Positions 9,070 to 16,906 of a stretch of 64,000 nt of DNA are shown in pieces. Position 1 is the stretch's first letter; every line of letters begins with the position of its first letter. The stretch covers positions 2,294,001 through 2,358,000 of the forward strand of contig NZ_JAZDDH010000001.1 in the NCBI RefSeq assembly GCF_037081715.1, given 5' to 3'. Under the pieces are notes generated by a model. That model had not been told where the DNA came from. It worked only from the letters and a program-made list of their open reading frames with translations, and ran no database searches. A program made the translations under genes and the position numbers. This DNA comes from Halalkalicoccus sp. CG83. Lineage in GTDB: Archaea; Halobacteriota; Halobacteria; Halobacteriales; Halalkalicoccaceae.

Positions 9070-9234
9070 TCAGAGATACCCGAGATATCCACAGCCGTCA
9101 CAGCGAAGGACGTCCCGCTCCTTTCGGACCCACCCCCCCTCACAGTGAGCGCACGGCCGGCCGGGCATTCGTTGTCGATAACGCTCGATCCGGTTCTCGA
9201 GCGCCTTCAGCTGCTTCTCCGCGGACGAGGTCAT
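9070..9234 (-). CDS. Small zinc-finger protein (54 aa)
   Basis: A 54-codon gene starting at ATG 9234. A short charged helix (about residues 5-22) is followed by a zinc-ribbon with two CxxC pairs, CAHC and CDGC, 14 residues apart, ending LGYL. Haloarchaea encode many such one-domain zinc fingers of under 60 residues, mostly without known function. The gene is convergent with the OsmC gene, whose stop is about 30 bases away. Confidence 0.65.
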   Translation of the reverse strand: MTSSAEKQLKALENRIERYRQRMPGRPCAHCEGGWVRKERDVLRCDGCGYLGYL

Positions 9235-10004
9235 GCTATACGCTCATCGGGCCAGTAGCGGCAATCGGCTTCTGTTTTCAGAGGCAGGGTGTTGAAATAG
9301 TACGGCGTAACCGACCGTTCCTCGATCCGGTATGGTTCTGGAATTCGCGTCTCTAAGTGCGTTTTCCGCGCGAATACCACGATCCCGGAACGGTGCGTCG
9401 GCCGGGATTCGAACTCCGTGGGACGGTCGGTCCGCTTCGCTCGGCCGCTACGACTCGCGTGCTCGAATCCAACGCAGCGTGTTTCTGCTCGCATGAGTGC
9501 TCGCAGAGATGGCATGTCCGGTTCATCGAGAACTGCTCGACGCCGTCGCTCCTACTGTGGGTTGGATTCCGTCATCTCGCTCACCGATGTGATCCCCATC
9601 AAATACGTTTCTCCTGACTAATATTGGAAAATATAAGAGATGAAGCGAAAACCGATCTAGGCTTCGTGAACCAGTCGTAGGAACGGCCTCTATCCCTCCC
9701 ATGAGATCTTAGCTAGTCTGATGTACTAATCGCTGACTCGACTCATATTCGGCTACTACTCGGAAACCGCCAGAAAATCCAATTCCGTTCCGTCTCCGAT
9801 GAGAACCGATCAAAGGAGGGGACTCCCTCCTCGTAGCCGCCGAATCGAATGCCGCATTACCTGCAACGTAGTACGGACATACCACTACCCTCATTCGTTT
9901 TCTCGCCGAAGACTGCTTGGATCTATATTTGTATCGTCTTATATAATATATATCATGATTCCACGAAGTTTTATGTTAACGTCGAACGCAACCCTCCCGA
10001 GAGT
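9235..10004. other. AT-rich non-coding left flank of the oxidase islet
   Basis: About 770 bases with no convincing gene. It is visibly richer in A and T than the surroundings, has short frames only, and includes a tRNA-3'-end-like fragment at 9394-9415. Near the right end there is a run of TATATAA-type sequence (about 9938-9956) and a second TATA-like TTTTATG at 9969-9975. Either could drive the multicopper oxidase. Confidence 0.7.
9394..9512 (-). repeat. tRNA 3'-end-like fragment with tail, left copy
   Basis: Reading the minus strand, the unit ends in TTCGAATCCCGGCCGACGC-A, the T-loop/acceptor form of a tRNA 3' end. The T-stem does not pair properly and no anticodon arm can be drawn, so it is not a working tRNA. 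About 60 bases further (TTCGCTCGGCCGCTACGACT on the plus strand) resemble the tail of the copy at 11958-12080. Both lie in the same orientation on either side of the multicopper oxidase gene. Confidence 0.5.
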
Positions 10005-10046
10005 ATGAGTGGCACACTGGCGTCGAACGCAGAAGGTCAACGATGA
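10005..10046 (+). CDS. Possible 13-codon leader peptide of the oxidase gene
   Basis: A short frame starting ATG 10005 encodes 13 residues. It ends in TGA that overlaps the ATG of the oxidase gene (ATGA at 10043-10046). TTTTATG about 30 bases upstream could be its TATA box. The overlap would allow translational coupling. The frame is very short and could be chance. Confidence 0.25.
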   Translation: MSGTLASNAEGQR

Positions 10047-11755
10047 ACAACCCATCCAGGCGACGCGTGCTCAAAGTCGGCACCGCTCTGGGAATCACCG
10101 GCGTTCTCCCGTTCAATACCGGAACAGCACTCGCACGATCGTCTCCGGATCTCGAGAAGTTCGTTCAGCCGTTACCGATTCCAGACGTGAGAGAACCCGA
10201 CGGCAAACGCGACGGTGCCGACTATTACGACGTCTCGGTGACCCAATTCACGCAAAGTCTCCACCCAGACCTTCCGGATACTACGCTCTGGGGGTTCGAT
10301 GGGCAGTTCCCTGGACCGATCATCCATGCTCGCCGAAACGAGCGGATCAAGGTGCGCTTCGACAACAGTCATCTGCCTACGGATCACCTGCTGCCCGTTG
10401 ACGAGCGGATCAGCGGAGCGAATCCCGATTACGATGGATCGCTTCCAGAAGTTCGAACAGTGACGCACTTCCACGGACTCAACGTCGAACCCGAAAGTGA
10501 CGGTCAAGCCGAGATGTGGACCTCTCCTCAGGGAGTTACTGGTCCCCGATTCGTCAAGCACGTCCATGACATCCCGAACCGTCAATCCCGGCTAACATCG
10601 ACGTACCACGATCACACGCTCGGTCTCAGTCGCCTCAACGTCTATGCCGGCCTGGTCGGTTTCTACTTCATCCGGAGTCAGGTAGAGGAGCAGCTCGACT
10701 TACCGAACGGCGAGTACGATATCCCCCTGCTGCTCCAGGACCGGACGTTCAACGAGGACGGGTCGTTACACTATCCGGAGTCCTTCGAACCGAACGTCGC
10801 CGGTGACACGGCCGTTATCAACGGCGCTGTTTGGCCGTCTCTAGAGGTGGAACCTCGTCGGTACCGTCTCCGGTTCATAAACGCATCGAACGGCCGGACG
10901 TACGATCTCCAGTTGGAGAAGGAATCCGGGACGAGCGTCCCGGTCCTGTATCAGTTCGCTGCCGGTCATGGGTTCTTGGAACGGGTGGTACCGATCGGTC
11001 CGGAGGGCGATCTCGACTCGCTGTTGCTCGGTGCGTTTGAGCGAGGGGACGTCATCGTCGACTTTTCCGATCATGCAGGCGAGACGTTCACCGTAACCAA
11101 CGATGCTCCATTCCCGTTCAAGGGCCTCGATGATCGTGACGACCATGACGAGCACGACGATCCCGATGGGCACTCGGAGTCCGGTCCATCTCTCGATGAA
11201 CTCCTGCAGATTCAGGTCACAGACTCCAGCGAGGCGTCAGAGGATACTGGCACGAATCCAACGGAACTGCGGCTACCATCGTCTTCTGAGATCGACGAAC
11301 ACGCCGCGAAGGAGACCCGGCGGTTGACAATGGACATGCAGATGGACGAAGGCCTGCATCTGCTGAACGGCCGGCGTTCCTACGAGGAGACGGTTATCAA
11401 ACCGCAACTCGGGACAACTGAGGTCTGGGAGCTCGAAAACGACACCCATCACACTCACCCGATCCATCTCCACCTGGTGACGTTCGACGTACTCGGTCGT
11501 GGCCCGGACGGCAGTCACGACCCGGACCCGAACGAGCGGGTAGGAAAGGATACCGTGCGGGTCAATCCTGACGAGACGGTTCGAATCGCCGTTCAGTTCG
11601 GAGACTTTTCCGGCCAGTTTCCCTGGCACTGTCACGTTCTCGAACATGAGGATCACGATATGATGCGTCCGTTCGAGGTCGTGACGGGCGATGCCGACGA
11701 GACCGGTGAAAACCGGGAACAAGGCGCGCAAAACCGCCCCTTTCTCGACGGATAG
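10043..11755 (+). CDS. Multicopper oxidase (laccase/CotA-like), Tat-exported
   Basis: Protein of 570 residues with a twin-arginine signal (SRRRVLKVGTALG) ending in an alanine-rich cleavage region near residue 33. All four copper motifs are present: THFHG (His142/His144), YHDH (His189/His191), HTHPIHLH (His469-His477) and HCHVLEH (His529-His535, with methionines nearby as axial ligand candidates). It should oxidise phenols or metal ions with O2 outside the cell. A histidine/aspartate-rich insertion lies around residues 365-375. Codon choice is less GC-biased than in neighbours, and the gene sits alone between tRNA-end repeats, suggesting acquisition. Confidence 0.92.
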   Translation: MNNPSRRRVLKVGTALGITGVLPFNTGTALARSSPDLEKFVQPLPIPDVREPDGKRDGADYYDVSVTQFTQSLHPDLPDTTLWGFDGQFPGPIIHARRNERIKVRFDNSHLPTDHLLPVDERISGANPDYDGSLPEVRTVTHFHGLNVEPESDGQAEMWTSPQGVTGPRFVKHVHDIPNRQSRLTSTYHDHTLGLSRLNVYAGLVGFYFIRSQVEEQLDLPNGEYDIPLLLQDRTFNEDGSLHYPESFEPNVAGDTAVINGAVWPSLEVEPRRYRLRFINASNGRTYDLQLEKESGTSVPVLYQFAAGHGFLERVVPIGPEGDLDSLLLGAFERGDVIVDFSDHAGETFTVTNDAPFPFKGLDDRDDHDEHDDPDGHSESGPSLDELLQIQVTDSSEASEDTGTNPTELRLPSSSEIDEHAAKETRRLTMDMQMDEGLHLLNGRRSYEETVIKPQLGTTEVWELENDTHHTHPIHLHLVTFDVLGRGPDGSHDPDPNERVGKDTVRVNPDETVRIAVQFGDFSGQFPWHCHVLEHEDHDMMRPFEVVTGDADETGENREQGAQNRPFLDG

Positions 11756-12080
11756 ATAGCCGACGAACACCAGGTCAAGTGTAGCCCCGCAACGAATCGA
11801 ACGCCAGCGATCCTTCGTCGACCGCCTTTTACTGGAATTTCACTCGTGAGAGCTGTACACGCCATCTCAGAACGGGGATGGATCCCTAACCGACTGTATT
11901 TCCCGAATTAAACCGGGATGGTTTGGGCGCTCGGCTGGCCATCGGACGAACGTAGAATGCGCCGGCCGGGATTTGAACCGAGCCGAGACGATCGTCCTCC
12001 CTTCGTTCGAACGTTGCGACTCGTCGGGTTCAGAACCGCCGGCGTGACGCATTCGCTCGTCACGTCCGTTCCTCGCAGAA
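11756..12080. other. Non-coding right flank of the oxidase islet
   Basis: About 325 bases without a credible gene. It contains the right tRNA-3'-end copy (from 11954) and its roughly 100-base tail, which runs directly into the true tRNA-Gly gene. Confidence 0.6.
11954..11979 (-). repeat. 26-bp perfect direct repeat of the tRNA-Gly 3' end
   Basis: The 26 bases 11954-11979 are identical to 12077-12102, which cover the 3' end (acceptor strand, T-stem strand and T-loop) of the intact tRNA-Gly. Bases outside the 26 differ. Duplicated tRNA 3' ends are the usual footprint of integrases that use tRNA genes as attachment sites. No integrase gene is visible here. Confidence 0.75.
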
Positions 12081-12102
12081 TGCGCCGGCCGGGATTTGAA
12101 CC
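12077..12102 (-). repeat. 26-bp direct repeat, copy inside the intact tRNA-Gly
   Basis: Second copy of the perfect 26-base repeat, 123 bases from the first. It forms the 3' part of the functional tRNA gene, so it would be the attachment site if an element integrated here. Confidence 0.75.
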
Positions 12103-12151
12103 CGGGCCATGAGCTTGGAAGGCTCAGGTCCTGCCACTAGACCACCGGCGC
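12081..12151 (-). tRNA. tRNA-Gly (anticodon TCC)
   Basis: A complete cloverleaf of 71 bases with no intron. The acceptor GCGCCGG pairs with CCGGCGC and is followed by discriminator A. The D arm contains GTCTAGTGGC-AGGAC. The anticodon stem TGAGC/GCTCA encloses loop CTTCCAA, giving anticodon TCC, which reads GGA and GGG. The T arm is CCGGG-TTCAAAT-CCCGG. CCA is not encoded. Confidence 0.95.
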
Positions 12152-12183
12152 TTCGCTCACTTCGTTCGCTCGCGCCGAGACTC

Positions 12184-12202
12184 GCAAACCCGAAGGGTTT
12201 GC
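12184..12202. repeat. Perfect hairpin next to the tRNA
   Basis: Inverted repeat GCAAACCC-GAA-GGGTTTGC, stem 8 with a GAA loop, upstream of the tRNA-Gly 5' end. The design (8-bp stem, GAA loop) matches hairpins in the gyrB-gyrA spacer. Confidence 0.5.
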
Positions 12203-12356
12203 TCACCACCGGCACACGGCATCACACGGAACGTCAGCGGACGACGTTCTCGTTCGCACTCACATTTCTCGTGCCCCGGTTAAGGGCCTTACTGTTCCAC
12301 CCGGGGATCCTCTCCGGCCGTCTCGTCCACTCTACCATTTATTTAGTTGTCAAAAG

Positions 12357-12368
12357 AACGAATATATG
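12357..12368 (+). promoter_or_regulatory. TATA-box promoter of the epimerase-like lipoprotein
   Basis: A short AT-rich stretch (AACGAATATATG) lies about 30 bases before ATG 12397. Transcription starting about 26 bases after the box would begin near 12389. That excludes the GTG at 12385 and supports the ATG at 12397 as the start. Confidence 0.5.
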
Positions 12369-12396
12369 AACCAGTTATTAATTCGTGTCCGTTGTC

Positions 12397-13557
12397 ATGA
12401 GTCGCATGAGAGACGGCTATTCGACACGACGACGGCTCCTCCGATCGCTCGGCGTCGTTGGGGTCCCGCTGACGGCGGGCTGTTCCGGCGAGACGGGGCC
12501 CACCAGGGAGAGCGAGACGACCGACGAAGTCAGAGCGGAAAACGAAGGAAACGAAACGGAACACGAGGAGCCAGAGTATCCCGACCGAGAGGAGATAAAT
12601 GGCATACCAGTTTACAGAAGGAGGTATGAGCTGGCGGAGCTCCCGATCGAGGAGTGGCCCCAGTACGGCGAGGATCGGATCCTGCCGCCGTACTGCGAGT
12701 ACCCCGACGCCGCGGTCGTCGACGAGGAGATTCCCGACCTTCGGACGAATACGGTGACGCTGTTCGACGTCGAGGACGACGAGGGCCATCACCCGCTTCG
12801 GACCGGCCGGACGATGATGCGCCTGGTCCACTGCTACCGCGAGAGCGACGACGAACGCTACCTCGAGAAGACCGAATCGATCTCCGAGGCGATGGTCGAG
12901 ATCGCCACCGAGCAGGACGGCGCGCTCTACTTTCCCTATACGTTCGACTGGAGAAGCCCCGGCGGCGACCAGCCGCTTCAGGCACCGTGGTTCAGCGGGA
13001 TGTCGCAGGGGGCCGTGCTCACCGCCTATGCTCACCTGTACGAGGCAACCGGCGACGACCACTACCGCCGGCTCGCGGATCAGGTGTTCCGCAGCTTCAC
13101 GAACGTCCGGCGCACGACCGGCGACATATGGACGACGGTCGTCACCAGGACGCCGACGGAGTTCACCGATCCCGGGGACGACGGGCCCGGCCACTTCTGG
13201 ATCGAGGAGTATCCGACCGAGCCGCCGAACCACGTGTTGAACGGGTTCGGCGTCGGGCTGTTCGGGCTCTACGATTACTGGCTCCACGTCGACCGCGAGG
13301 CCGGATACGACCCGCTGTGTGCGGCGCTCACCACCGTCGAGGACCACATCGAGGCGTACCGCGAGCCCGGCGAGATCAGCTGGTACGCCCTGAGCCGTGG
13401 TTTTCGCGGCAACGCCCACTACCACAGCACCCACATCAACCAGTTCGAGCTGCTCGCGAACCTCTCCGGCGAGGAGCGGTTCGCCGAGGCCGCGGAGACA
13501 TTCAGGGATGACCACCCCTACGAGGAGTACCGGCCCGATCGACGTGATTGGGCCTGA
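12397..13557 (+). CDS. Lipoprotein with D-glucuronyl C5-epimerase-like domain
   Basis: Protein of 386 residues. A twin-arginine lipoprotein signal (RRRLLRSLGVVGVPLTAGCS) is followed by an acidic linker to about residue 60. The rest has the hallmarks of the D-glucuronyl C5-epimerase C-terminal (alpha/alpha-barrel) domain: WFSGMSQGAVLTAY, then FWIEEYP, then PPNHVLNGFGVGLFGLYDY, and a YHSTHINQFELL segment near the end. In animals and some bacteria this domain converts glucuronate to iduronate in polysaccharides. Here the substrate would be an extracellular glycan, perhaps of the S-layer or capsule. No partner glycan genes are adjacent. Confidence 0.75.
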   Translation: MSRMRDGYSTRRRLLRSLGVVGVPLTAGCSGETGPTRESETTDEVRAENEGNETEHEEPEYPDREEINGIPVYRRRYELAELPIEEWPQYGEDRILPPYCEYPDAAVVDEEIPDLRTNTVTLFDVEDDEGHHPLRTGRTMMRLVHCYRESDDERYLEKTESISEAMVEIATEQDGALYFPYTFDWRSPGGDQPLQAPWFSGMSQGAVLTAYAHLYEATGDDHYRRLADQVFRSFTNVRRTTGDIWTTVVTRTPTEFTDPGDDGPGHFWIEEYPTEPPNHVLNGFGVGLFGLYDYWLHVDREAGYDPLCAALTTVEDHIEAYREPGEISWYALSRGFRGNAHYHSTHINQFELLANLSGEERFAEAAETFRDDHPYEEYRPDRRDWA

Positions 13558-13574
13558 ACCCAGTCCCCTCGCTC

Positions 13575-14225
13575 TCAGTCCGCCGCCCGCACCGTCGCGT
13601 AGCAGTTCCCGCTCGAGAGCTCGAACGAGACCGTCTCCAACGCGCTGGTCGCGAGGTCGGCCTCGAACTCCGCCGGTGCGTAGATGTGGTAGAACCGAGG
13701 GACCGTCTCGCCGTCGGGGAGCGTCCAGTCGACGGTGGTGTCGAACCCTTCGCCGTTCGACCCTCGATCCGCGAACCGGCCGTGGGCGGTGCTCCACGCG
13801 CTCACCAGCGCTCGCCCGCCGGGTGCGAGCACCCGCGCGAGTTCGTCGAGGCTCGCCACCCGCGTCTCCCGTTCGGGGAGGTGATGGAGCGTCGCGACGT
13901 AGACTCCGACGTCGATACGCGACGAGCGGATCGGCAGCGAGGCGGCGTCGGCCTGCAGGAGTTCGACCGCAACGGCGCGTTCGCGTGCCCGACGGCGGGC
14001 CTCCTCCAGCAGCCCCCTGCTGAGATCCGCCCCCACGACGTGATCGACGCGCTCGGCGAGGAGTTCGGCGTGGCGTCCGTTGCCACAGCCGATGTCGAGT
14101 CCGACGCCTCCGGACGGACGGTCGCGAACGAACGCCTCGACCTCGGGCCAGGCGTACTCGCGGGTGGCGGCGAAGTGGCCCGCGATCCGATCGTACGTCC
14201 GCCGAAGGTCGCGCGGATCGTCCAT
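13575..14225 (-). CDS. Class I SAM-dependent methyltransferase (Trm9/ALKBH8-like)
   Basis: Protein of 216 residues with motif I LDIGCGNGR (about residues 43-51) for SAM binding. An aspartate ends the next strand (GADLS), followed by LQADAASLP, and the post-core LHHLPERETRVASLDELARVL resembles Trm9/ALKBH8 family members. Eukaryotic relatives methylate the wobble uridine side chain of tRNA. A tRNA substrate in this archaeon is plausible but unproven. The gene is convergent with the lipoprotein gene, with stops 17 bases apart. Confidence 0.8.
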   Translation of the reverse strand: MDDPRDLRRTYDRIAGHFAATREYAWPEVEAFVRDRPSGGVGLDIGCGNGRHAELLAERVDHVVGADLSRGLLEEARRRARERAVAVELLQADAASLPIRSSRIDVGVYVATLHHLPERETRVASLDELARVLAPGGRALVSAWSTAHGRFADRGSNGEGFDTTVDWTLPDGETVPRFYHIYAPAEFEADLATSALETVSFELSSGNCYATVRAAD

Positions 14226-14350
14226 GACCGGCGAGTCGCCGTCGGACGGGTAAACGCCTACGATCGATCGGGATCGACCGGGACGTCACGTCGGCTGATG
14301 GTGCTGCCGTTACGTTCTTACCCCCGCAGTTCATACGCTTCAACGATTGA

Positions 14351-14824
14351 ATGAGGCGCGATTACTTCACGCTCGACGTCGGGGGGGTGGACTGGGTCGA
14401 AGGGGGTGGCGAGCCGGCGACGCCCACCGTCGTTATCGACTTCGAGGGACCGCCGGAGGAGTTCGAACGGCGTCTCACCAGCTTTGACGGCGATCTGCTC
14501 GGGGCCACAGAGACCGACGTCGCCCTGCGCCTCCAGTCCGACCTCGATGACGAGGAGGCGAGGGGGGTCGTGAGCGTCACCAACCGTGAGACCGGGGACT
14601 TCGTGCTCGAACTGAACGAGGACGCGGAGAACGTCCTGCAGTTCATCCGCGCGGCGCGCGCCTACGGCAAGGAGGCGAACGCCGACGAGGGTCGCTACCG
14701 GGTTCGCATCGAGGTCGACGGAGAGGAACTGGTTACCTACGACAAATCGACGTTCCTCGTCTACGATCGGGATGGGAACCTGCTTCGGCAGCACAGTCTG
14801 ATCCCCAGCGGAATCGAACTCTAG
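14351..14824 (+). CDS. DUF5793-type conserved haloarchaeal protein
   Basis: Acidic protein of 157 residues starting MRRDYFTLDV, the N-terminus I associate with the haloarchaeal DUF5793 family. It alternates beta strands and charged helices, with no signal peptide, membrane segment or catalytic motif. The function is unknown. The phosphosugar mutase begins 55 bases downstream. Confidence 0.7.
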   Translation: MRRDYFTLDVGGVDWVEGGGEPATPTVVIDFEGPPEEFERRLTSFDGDLLGATETDVALRLQSDLDDEEARGVVSVTNRETGDFVLELNEDAENVLQFIRAARAYGKEANADEGRYRVRIEVDGEELVTYDKSTFLVYDRDGNLLRQHSLIPSGIEL

Positions 14825-14878
14825 TCCGCCCCGGTCGAAACGGCGAGGTCTATATGGCTGCCGTCGCAACTCGTTTCC

Positions 14879-16234
14879 ATGCTTCGTTTCGGTACCGCGG
14901 GGATCCGCGGACCCGCCCGCGAGAAGGTGACGCCCGCGCGCTGTCTCGCGGTCGGTCAGGCCGCCGCCGCGGATGGCGAGGAGTTCGTTCTCGGACGTGA
15001 CGGCCGCGAGACCGGTCCGGCGCTCGCCGACGCCGTAGCCGCCGGCCTCGAGAGCGCCGGCACACGGGTGATCCGGATCGGGGTCGTTCCGACCCCCGCG
15101 GTCGCGTTCGCCTCACAGGGTCGCCGGGGCGTGATGCTCACCGCCAGCCACAACCCGCCCGCCGACAACGGAATCAAACTGTTCGACGACGGCGTCGAGT
15201 ACGACCGCGAGGCCGAACGCCGGATCGAGGAGCGCCTCGAAACCGGTACCGAACCGGCCGAGTGGGGCCGATGGGAGGACTCGATCGAGCGGGACGTCCT
15301 GGACGAGTATCGCCGATCCGTCCGAGAGTACGCCGAGCGTTTCGGCACCTCCACCGAGGGACTCCGGATCGCCGTCGACTGTGGAAACGGAATGGCGAGC
15401 CTGGCGACGCCCCAGGTGCTCTCGGATCTCGGCGCCTCCGTAACGGCACTCAACGCGAACGTCGACGGCCACTTTCCCGGCCGCGGCAGCAAGCCGACGC
15501 CGGAGACGCTCGCGGATCTGCGCGGCTTCCTCGCCGACGGCGAGTTCGACTTCGGGATCGGTCACGACGGCGACGCCGACCGGATCGTGATCGTCGACGG
15601 GAGCGGCGAGGTGGTCCACGAGGACACGATCCTCGCGATCCTCGCCGAGCGCTACGTCGCCGCGAGCGCCGCCGCCGATCCGGTGGTCGTGACGACGCCG
15701 AACGCCTCCGGACGGATCGACGAGCGCGTCGAGGCCGCCGGCGGGCGGACCGAACGCGTCCGTCTGGGAGCGCTTCACGAGGGGATCGCCCGGGTTCGCC
15801 GCGAGGGCGATGACGCGACGGCCGTCGTCTTCGCCGCCGAACCCTGGAAGCACGTCCACCCCGCGTTGGGCGGGTGGATCGACGGCGTCGCGAGCGCCGC
15901 AGTCCTCGCCCGACTGGTCGCGGAGGCCGGCGGGATCGTCCCCCTCCGGGAGCCCGTCTCGGAACGTCCCTACCGGAAGGTGGCGATCGACTGCCCCGAC
16001 GAACGTAAGGACGCGACGATGCAGCGACTCGAGCGAACGCTCCCCGAGCGGTTCCCCCAGGCTGCGGTCGACACCTCCTACGGCGTGCGTCTCGAGTGGC
16101 CCGACGGCTCGTGGATCCTCGTCCGGCCCAGCGGCACCGAGTCCTACGTCCGGCTGTACGCGGAGAGCGAGGAGATCGACCCGCTGATCGAGGCGGCGAG
16201 CGAGGCGATCCGCCGGGCCGTCGCGAGCGAGTAG
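14879..16234 (+). CDS. glmM: Phosphoglucosamine/phosphomannomutase
   Basis: Alpha-D-phosphohexomutase of 451 residues with all key motifs: catalytic TASHNP (Ser90 accepts the phosphate), metal-binding DGDADR (about 230-235), and phosphate-binding RPSGTE (about 416-421). It interconverts glucosamine-6-P/-1-P or mannose-6-P/-1-P for nucleotide-sugar and glycan synthesis. The short N-terminus, FGTAGIRG, favours the archaeal GlmM/ManB group. The sequence cannot decide the exact substrate. Confidence 0.85.
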   Translation: MLRFGTAGIRGPAREKVTPARCLAVGQAAAADGEEFVLGRDGRETGPALADAVAAGLESAGTRVIRIGVVPTPAVAFASQGRRGVMLTASHNPPADNGIKLFDDGVEYDREAERRIEERLETGTEPAEWGRWEDSIERDVLDEYRRSVREYAERFGTSTEGLRIAVDCGNGMASLATPQVLSDLGASVTALNANVDGHFPGRGSKPTPETLADLRGFLADGEFDFGIGHDGDADRIVIVDGSGEVVHEDTILAILAERYVAASAAADPVVVTTPNASGRIDERVEAAGGRTERVRLGALHEGIARVRREGDDATAVVFAAEPWKHVHPALGGWIDGVASAAVLARLVAEAGGIVPLREPVSERPYRKVAIDCPDERKDATMQRLERTLPERFPQAAVDTSYGVRLEWPDGSWILVRPSGTESYVRLYAESEEIDPLIEAASEAIRRAVASE

Positions 16235-16258
16235 GCGGTTTATACGATCGAACCACGT

Positions 16259-16660
16259 ATGACGACCATGGACGTCGAGGACCTCATCCAGGCCGCCCGC
16301 GAGATCCAGTCGGAGGCACACGTCCCCTACTCCGAGTACCGCGTCGGCGCAGCCCTCCAGACCGTCGACGGCACCGTCTTCGTCGGCTGCAACATCGAGA
16401 ACGCGAACTACTCGAACAGCCTCCACGCCGAGGAGGTGGCCCTCTCGCAGGCGGTCGCCACCGGCCACCGCGACTTCTCGCGTATCGCGGTGAGTTCGGA
16501 CCGGCGCGACGGGGTCACTCCCTGCGGGATGTGCCGACAGACCCTCGCGGAGTTCTGTGAGGAGTCGTTCGTCGTGATCACGGACAGCGGCGACGACTGG
16601 AAAGAGTACACGCTGGGGGAACTGCTACCGGAGACGATCACGCAGGAACACCTCGAGTAG
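16259..16660 (+). CDS. cdd: Cytidine deaminase
   Basis: Homotetrameric-type cytidine deaminase of 133 residues that converts cytidine/deoxycytidine to uridine/deoxyuridine. The catalytic HAE (His56, Glu58) and PCGMCR (Cys89, Cys92) form the zinc site, and FVGCNIENANYSNSLHAEE is typical. TTTATAC about 17 bases before the ATG is a TATA candidate; a second ATG at 16268 would fit better with leaderless transcription. It lies near a uridine-phosphorylase-like gene, suggesting a pyrimidine salvage pair. Confidence 0.93.
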   Translation: MTTMDVEDLIQAAREIQSEAHVPYSEYRVGAALQTVDGTVFVGCNIENANYSNSLHAEEVALSQAVATGHRDFSRIAVSSDRRDGVTPCGMCRQTLAEFCEESFVVITDSGDDWKEYTLGELLPETITQEHLE

Positions 16661-16699
16661 CCCGGATAGCTTTTAGTCGACGGCCGTTCCCGTGGCGGT

Positions 16700-16906
16700 A
16701 TGACCTGTCCGTACCTCGAGTACCGTTCCGAGGGTGACGGCCGCTCGTTCGAGACGGCGCGCGCCTACTGCAGCGCCGCGGGTCGGTTCGTCCAGCCGAT
16801 GCGCGCCGATCTCTGTAACGATCGCTACGACCTCTCACACGCCGAGTGCGAGATCTATTTGAACCACGAAAGCGAGGAGAGCGACCGAAACGGGGACGAG
16901 CGATGA
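16700..16906 (+). CDS. Small conserved four-cysteine protein (68 aa)
   Basis: Starts MTCPYLEYRSE and has four cysteines (about residues 3, 24, 39 and 50), spaced irregularly (20, 14 and 10 residues between them) rather than as CxxC pairs. This could suit a metal or iron-sulfur site. CTTTTAG about 30 bases before the ATG is a plausible TATA box. The stop overlaps the next gene's ATG (ATGA), so the two are probably co-translated. The function is unknown. Confidence 0.7.
   Translation: MTCPYLEYRSEGDGRSFETARAYCSAAGRFVQPMRADLCNDRYDLSHAECEIYLNHESEESDRNGDER

Noticed and set aside
9394-9480. Possible class II tRNA on the minus strand
   Set aside because: An acceptor-like pairing (GCGTTGG/CCGACGC) can be drawn, but the T-stem mispairs and no D or anticodon arm forms.
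12343-14343. Very long minus-strand frame (666 codons) over the epimerase-like gene
   Set aside because: Arginine-rich shadow translation spanning several genes; the real genes on both strands have clear domains.
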